A stretch of 64,000 nt of DNA from Saprospiraceae bacterium. Lineage in GTDB: Bacteria; Bacteroidota; Bacteroidia; Chitinophagales; Saprospiraceae. Shown here in pieces: positions 60,526-64,000 of this stretch; the stretch's first letter is position 1; every line of letters starts with the position of its first letter. The notes beneath the pieces were generated by a model. The model was not told the origin of the DNA and ran no database searches. It worked only from the letters and a program-made list of their open reading frames with translations. Where the stretch lies: positions 1 through 64,000 of the forward strand of contig JALHQW010000024.1 in assembly GCA_022841745.1 (NCBI GenBank). Direction: 5' to 3'. The translations under genes were made by a program, and so were the position numbers.

Positions 60526-63432
60526 CTACTGCACCACCAATTTCTCCCGCTTCACCCAATCCCCTGCCTTGCACTCCACGAAATAGACGCCCTTGGCCAA
60601 GCCGCCAAACTCGATGCGCTCCCGAACCGTCAGCACGGGGTTTTCGTTCTGATAAACAGCCTTCACCAAACGTCCGTTCACGTCCAGCAGTCGGATAGCG
60701 AGTGGGCTTGCCGTTTTCATCGAAACCTCCACGAAGCTGCGCTCGCTGGATGGGTTCGGGGAAATGCGGACGGTGTTGGCTGTGGCCAAATCATCCGTAG
60801 CGGATATATTGCCGAAAGTAAGCCCGTACCAAAGCGTCTCGTCGTCGGATTGGTCAATGGTGAAGCTGAACTTGCCGTTTTGCGCAGCAACCACCGAATA
60901 GCTGCCCTCGGCGCCCGTTGGCGATAGCGGATGGATGCGCAGTTGGTTGTTGGTATGCGCCAGTTCCAAGGTTAGCTCGATGGGCTGCACCTCGGTCGGC
61001 TGCTGGCCCCAACCGTTCTGCACGCTGTTGCCGTTCCAGATCATATTGGTGTTCTGCGCCCTTGACGACACAGTCAGCACGGCCTCATTGGTCTCGGCGA
61101 GGGGCTTATCGTCCAAGGAGAGCATGCTGACCACGGCAAAATCGTTGCCCGAAACCACCTTCAATGGCCCGGCTTCGTGCGGCCCGTTTTCATGGATAAA
61201 ACCAGTGATGCTGGCAAACTTGGGCGTTGCAGTGGTCAGGATGCCAGCCTCGCCGTCAATGGTCGTTTGGCCCGTGCTGGTCGTAGCCTGAATGCCAGGC
61301 CCGTCGGGCAGTTGGCTGAACTCAGGCTCGCTGGTACCAGAAAACGAAGAACGGATGGCCGTCGTAAGTGCCAAGCGGCTGTTGTAGGGGATATGCGTGC
61401 CCCAGCGCCCTGCGTCGTCCTCAATTGGGACTTGTTGGAAAATATAGCTGTCAGGGTAGTTCAGCACGATGGGGTTGCTGGCCGAAGCCAGCAGCCCATT
61501 GCGGAACGCATAACCGTACATGGGCGAGAGGGCCATCTGCGTTGCGTTGCGGTGCATGGCGTAGTTATCGTCCACCATGTCGCGCTCCCATTCGTCGTAG
61601 TCGTAGTTGTAATTGTAGAAAAGGATGGCGTCAGCGTCGTGGAAGGCACCGTAGGCCGACATCCAGGGCATCATCTCGGCTTGGTAAATATTCGGGTAGG
61701 CCTGGTAATACTGCCCGATGATGAAAGGCTTGCCATTCATTGCCAGCCCACTGAACAGTTCATTCGGCGAAGTGTACCAATCGCTCTTCACCATCGGCGT
61801 GTTCATCACTTCCCATACCCAGTTGGTGCCATCGTAACTCCAAGCGGTGTAATCCCAGAGGCCGTGGTCGTCTATGTAGTCCATGTCCTGGTGGGTGTAA
61901 ACATCCGAGGGGCCGCCCAGTGCGTTGGAGCCGCCAATTTGGGCTTTCACCCCGATTTCGTTATTTAAGTAATTCTTCATTTCGTTAAAATAATCGCGTT
62001 GGAGCTTCAGGTAGAACTCCGTCATGTCGGCGATTCGGGCACCCGTGTAGTTGGTGCGGTCGCTGTAGTTGAAGCGGCGGACGGTGCCGTTGGCAAGGCT
62101 TTCGCCAGCGGCGACGCCCGTGGCGCCTGCATCGGCGAGGGTTATTTTATCGAAATAAAAATTGCCGAGGTTGTTCTCAAAGCTGAAGGCGAAGCGCACG
62201 AAGTCCGTGTTGTCTTCAGGCGCTATGAAAGTATAGCTGAACTCTTGCCATTGGGTCGTCAGTTCGGTGTAATTGGCGCCGTACCAGGTCCAAGGCTCAA
62301 GGTTGCGCATGGTGTAGGCCCAGATGCTGGCCGGCTGGTCGGCACGGGCGGCGAAGCGCACGGTGTATGCCCTGCCCGCCTCCACACTTAGGTTTTCCTG
62401 CTTGAACTGGATATGCCAGCCCGTGCCCGTCACGTTGGTCACGCTGACGCGGGCGCAGTCCTGGCCTTCGTAGGGGTTGGTCTGCACAATGCTGAGGGTG
62501 GCGGCAGCGGCGTCGTGAAGTTCGAGTTTCCAGTCGTCGTTGGGGTTGCCGTTCTCGAAATTGTTGTCGAGGAGTTGCTGGTTGGCGCCGGGGGTACTGG
62601 CGAGGGCGTTCCAGGCCGTGGCGAGGGCCGCTTGAGCGCCGTATTTGCTTTGCAAAAACTGGTTCCAGCGCAGGTCGAGCGTATCGCAATGGCGCTGCAT
62701 GAGTTGGCCGTTGCTGTGGCTGAAATGCTGGAGGCGGTCGCCGCGCCAGTAGCTGTAGAGGCTGTTCTCGTCCGTGATTTCGACCATGGCCACAGCTGGG
62801 TCGTTGGTAAGCGACAGCCCTGTGTAGAGGCTGACGGGGGTGAGCAGTTGCTGCGCATAGCTTTTTTGAAGTGCAATCAACTGGCGGTCGAATATTGTGA
62901 CGGCATTGCCATTGTCCTGGATGCTGTCTGCCCCGGCCACGCCGTCGCCCGCTTGGAACTGCCGCTGGGATTGCAGGTTGATGCAAGAGTAGATGCCCTG
63001 CTGCTTCAGGTGGTGGACAAAGTAGTGGAACTTGTCCAATTGGAAATAGTCGAGCACTTGGGTAGTGCCAGCGTTTTCAAGGAAAAGGGAGGCGTTCTCT
63101 CCTGCCCAGTAATTGTCCATTTCGGTGAAGCGGACGAGGTTGAAGCCAAGCTTGCGCAAGCGGGCCGCAATCCAGGGTGCTTTGGTTTTCTTTGGGAAAC
63201 AGGCACCTTTCACCATGTTCGTCCCCCAGAACCGCAGGCGTTGGCTGCCCGACTGGAAGTGACCATTGGCGTCAATGCCCACGAAATTGGTGATGGGCTG
63301 CTTCGCAAACTCGGGCAGGAAGCGCTGTGCTGAGCTGTCGCCGGGCGGCATGTAAAAATGGAAGCCGTTGTCGAACTGTTGGGCATTGAGCGAAAGGCTC
63401 AAGAGGAGGAACAATGGTAAAATGATGCGCAT
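60526..63432 (-). CDS. Secreted glycosidase-like protein with T9SS domain
   Basis: The 968-residue protein has a signal peptide (MRIILPLFLLLSLSLNAQ). The N-terminal part has a cellulase/beta-mannanase-like barrel start (RFWGTNMVKGACFPKKTKAP, GFNLVRFTEMDNYW, VAMVEITDENSLYSYWRGD), an inserted carbohydrate-binding-like domain (about 295-440, LEPWTWYGANY), a catalytic continuation (MDYIDDHGLWDYTAWSYDG; GQYYQAYPNIYQAEMMPWMS), and a C-terminal T9SS type A domain (TVRISPNPSSERSFVEVS ... GVYFVECKAG). Exported to the cell surface, probably to cut a polysaccharide. Confidence 0.85.
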   Translation of the reverse strand: MRIILPLFLLLSLSLNAQQFDNGFHFYMPPGDSSAQRFLPEFAKQPITNFVGIDANGHFQSGSQRLRFWGTNMVKGACFPKKTKAPWIAARLRKLGFNLVRFTEMDNYWAGENASLFLENAGTTQVLDYFQLDKFHYFVHHLKQQGIYSCINLQSQRQFQAGDGVAGADSIQDNGNAVTIFDRQLIALQKSYAQQLLTPVSLYTGLSLTNDPAVAMVEITDENSLYSYWRGDRLQHFSHSNGQLMQRHCDTLDLRWNQFLQSKYGAQAALATAWNALASTPGANQQLLDNNFENGNPNDDWKLELHDAAAATLSIVQTNPYEGQDCARVSVTNVTGTGWHIQFKQENLSVEAGRAYTVRFAARADQPASIWAYTMRNLEPWTWYGANYTELTTQWQEFSYTFIAPEDNTDFVRFAFSFENNLGNFYFDKITLADAGATGVAAGESLANGTVRRFNYSDRTNYTGARIADMTEFYLKLQRDYFNEMKNYLNNEIGVKAQIGGSNALGGPSDVYTHQDMDYIDDHGLWDYTAWSYDGTNWVWEVMNTPMVKSDWYTSPNELFSGLAMNGKPFIIGQYYQAYPNIYQAEMMPWMSAYGAFHDADAILFYNYNYDYDEWERDMVDDNYAMHRNATQMALSPMYGYAFRNGLLASASNPIVLNYPDSYIFQQVPIEDDAGRWGTHIPYNSRLALTTAIRSSFSGTSEPEFSQLPDGPGIQATTSTGQTTIDGEAGILTTATPKFASITGFIHENGPHEAGPLKVVSGNDFAVVSMLSLDDKPLAETNEAVLTVSSRAQNTNMIWNGNSVQNGWGQQPTEVQPIELTLELAHTNNQLRIHPLSPTGAEGSYSVVAAQNGKFSFTIDQSDDETLWYGLTFGNISATDDLATANTVRISPNPSSERSFVEVSMKTASPLAIRLLDVNGRLVKAVYQNENPVLTVRERIEFGGLAKGVYFVECKAGDWVKREKLVVQ

Positions 63433-63513
63433 GTCAGTGTGTATTGAGTGAAACTGAGTGGAAATGCTTTTTGCAAAAATCCGTATTTCAACTAACTTTG
63501 AAAAAAATAAGTC

Positions 63514-64000
63514 ATGGAAGCGATTGCCACCAAACCAATAACGAAAAGACCTGCGAAAACCCTGCCGGAGGAATTGGTTTATGAAACCATTGCCGGGCGG
63601 GTGTTCTATCGAAAAGGCTATCGGGAGGTGCTCAACAAAACAAAAACCATCGAGGAAATCATGGGCTCCAGCGGACTACAATCTATCATGGTCAGTTACT
63701 TGATGAAAACGCTATTTAAACTTGATAATGAGAAGTATTGGATACTTTCCAACGAAATCGGCCTTCATATTGACCACCGCAACAACCCTGTTTCCGACAT
63801 CGGCATTTTCGATGTAAATGTGCTGACCCCGGATTTGGTTGACATTCACTACGTCAGCGTCCCTGCCAAGGTATTTATCGAAGTGGATATCCGTGCCAAC
63901 GTGGACGACATCGGCGAAACGGGCTATATCAACTTGAAAACCCAAGCGTTGTTCAGTTTTGGCGCTGAGAAGGTCATTTGGATTTTGTCCAATATCCAGA
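63514..64000 (+). CDS. Uma2-family putative endonuclease, partial
   Basis: The first 162 codons of a protein cut off by the window end: MEAIATKPITKRPAKTLPEE, then the Uma2-like catalytic set PVSDIGIFD, VFIEVDIRANV and EKVIWIL. It lies divergent from the glycosidase gene. Relatives may regulate or cut DNA of mobile elements; function unproven. Confidence 0.82.
   Translation, partial: MEAIATKPITKRPAKTLPEELVYETIAGRVFYRKGYREVLNKTKTIEEIMGSSGLQSIMVSYLMKTLFKLDNEKYWILSNEIGLHIDHRNNPVSDIGIFDVNVLTPDLVDIHYVSVPAKVFIEVDIRANVDDIGETGYINLKTQALFSFGAEKVIWILSNIQ

Noticed and set aside
60455-60530. The GGTTCAAAACC part of the hairpin as a tRNA T-arm
   Set aside because: It is the loop of a 33-base perfect hairpin with no acceptor or anticodon arm.
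61953-61997. TAACGAAAT words inside the glycosidase gene as further centromere sites
   Set aside because: They are part of a sensible coding stretch and not spaced by 8 bases.
62413-63333. A 306-residue plus-strand frame inside the glycosidase-like gene
   Set aside because: Shadow of the coding strand; no motif and no signal, while the minus-strand gene has a signal peptide and T9SS domain.

Overview
The window looks like accessory DNA from a Saprospiraceae-type member of Bacteroidota. Supporting signs are two secreted proteins with type IX secretion (T9SS) C-terminal sorting domains, a TonB-dependent receptor with an N-terminal carboxypeptidase-regulatory-like domain, LytS/LytTR regulators, KilA-N proteins, Uma2 proteins, DUF6090, and almost no Shine-Dalgarno sites. 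GC is moderate, roughly 50 percent, with AT-richer patches that look transferred. I see no rRNA, tRNA, CRISPR array or core housekeeping cluster. The right part carries a plasmid-style replication and partition module: a Rep_3-like initiator (58.2-59.7 kb) behind about 14 iterons and an AT-rich stretch, a ParA (56.6-56.0 kb) and a ribbon-helix-helix protein (55.4-55.2 kb). I infer a megaplasmid or chromid, or an integrated one.

Layout. 0-9.2 kb: beta-carbonic anhydrase, an OmpR-type two-component pair, a cytochrome P460-like lipoprotein, an outer-membrane protein between two copies of a 73-bp inverted-repeat element, and a DMT transporter. 9.2-13.8 kb: dense repeats, truncated genes and a GIY-YIG nuclease gene bracketed by inverted repeats. 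13.8-21.4 kb: an oxidoreductase, a histidine kinase - receiver - receiver/adenylate cyclase operon, and small enzymes. 21.5-31.3 kb: an ABC exporter set on the minus strand (two permeases, two ATPases, a HlyD-like adaptor, a TolC-like channel) interrupted by plus-strand toxin-antitoxin modules and a T9SS protein, plus a methyltransferase. 31.5-38.9 kb: a LytS/LytTR pair split by a BNR-propeller/MoaD cassette, then Uma2, a hydrolase, TMEM175, DinB and a GyrI-like protein. 38.7-42.6 kb: a MarR regulator divergent from a TonB receptor. 42.6-50.9 kb: an AT-richer island with receptor 3'-end remnants, a KilA-N protein, a very large nuclease plus RecQ-like helicase overlapping a membrane-anchored coiled-coil gene, an antitoxin remnant and a broken potassium channel. 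51-60.5 kb: MFS transporter, second KilA-N protein, small genes in a field of octamer repeats, then partition and replication genes. 60.5-64 kb: a T9SS glycosidase-like protein and a partial Uma2 gene.

The most unusual large-scale signals are three. First, the octamer arrays (core ATAACGAA) occur in almost every intergenic gap from 52.35 to 56.75 kb around parA and the RHH gene and may be the centromere. Second, the 4.7-kb nuclease-helicase gene, with an in-frame amber codon just after its DEAH box, is coupled to a coiled-coil membrane protein as a possible defence pair. Third, the repeat ecology is striking: heptamer word repeats in inverted pairs, palindromes that start exactly at stop codons, and word repeats inserted in frame inside coding sequences.

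Several genes carry single lesions (VapC-like frameshift, helicase amber, channel frameshift plus stop). Real decay and sequencing error cannot be told apart from the sequence alone.
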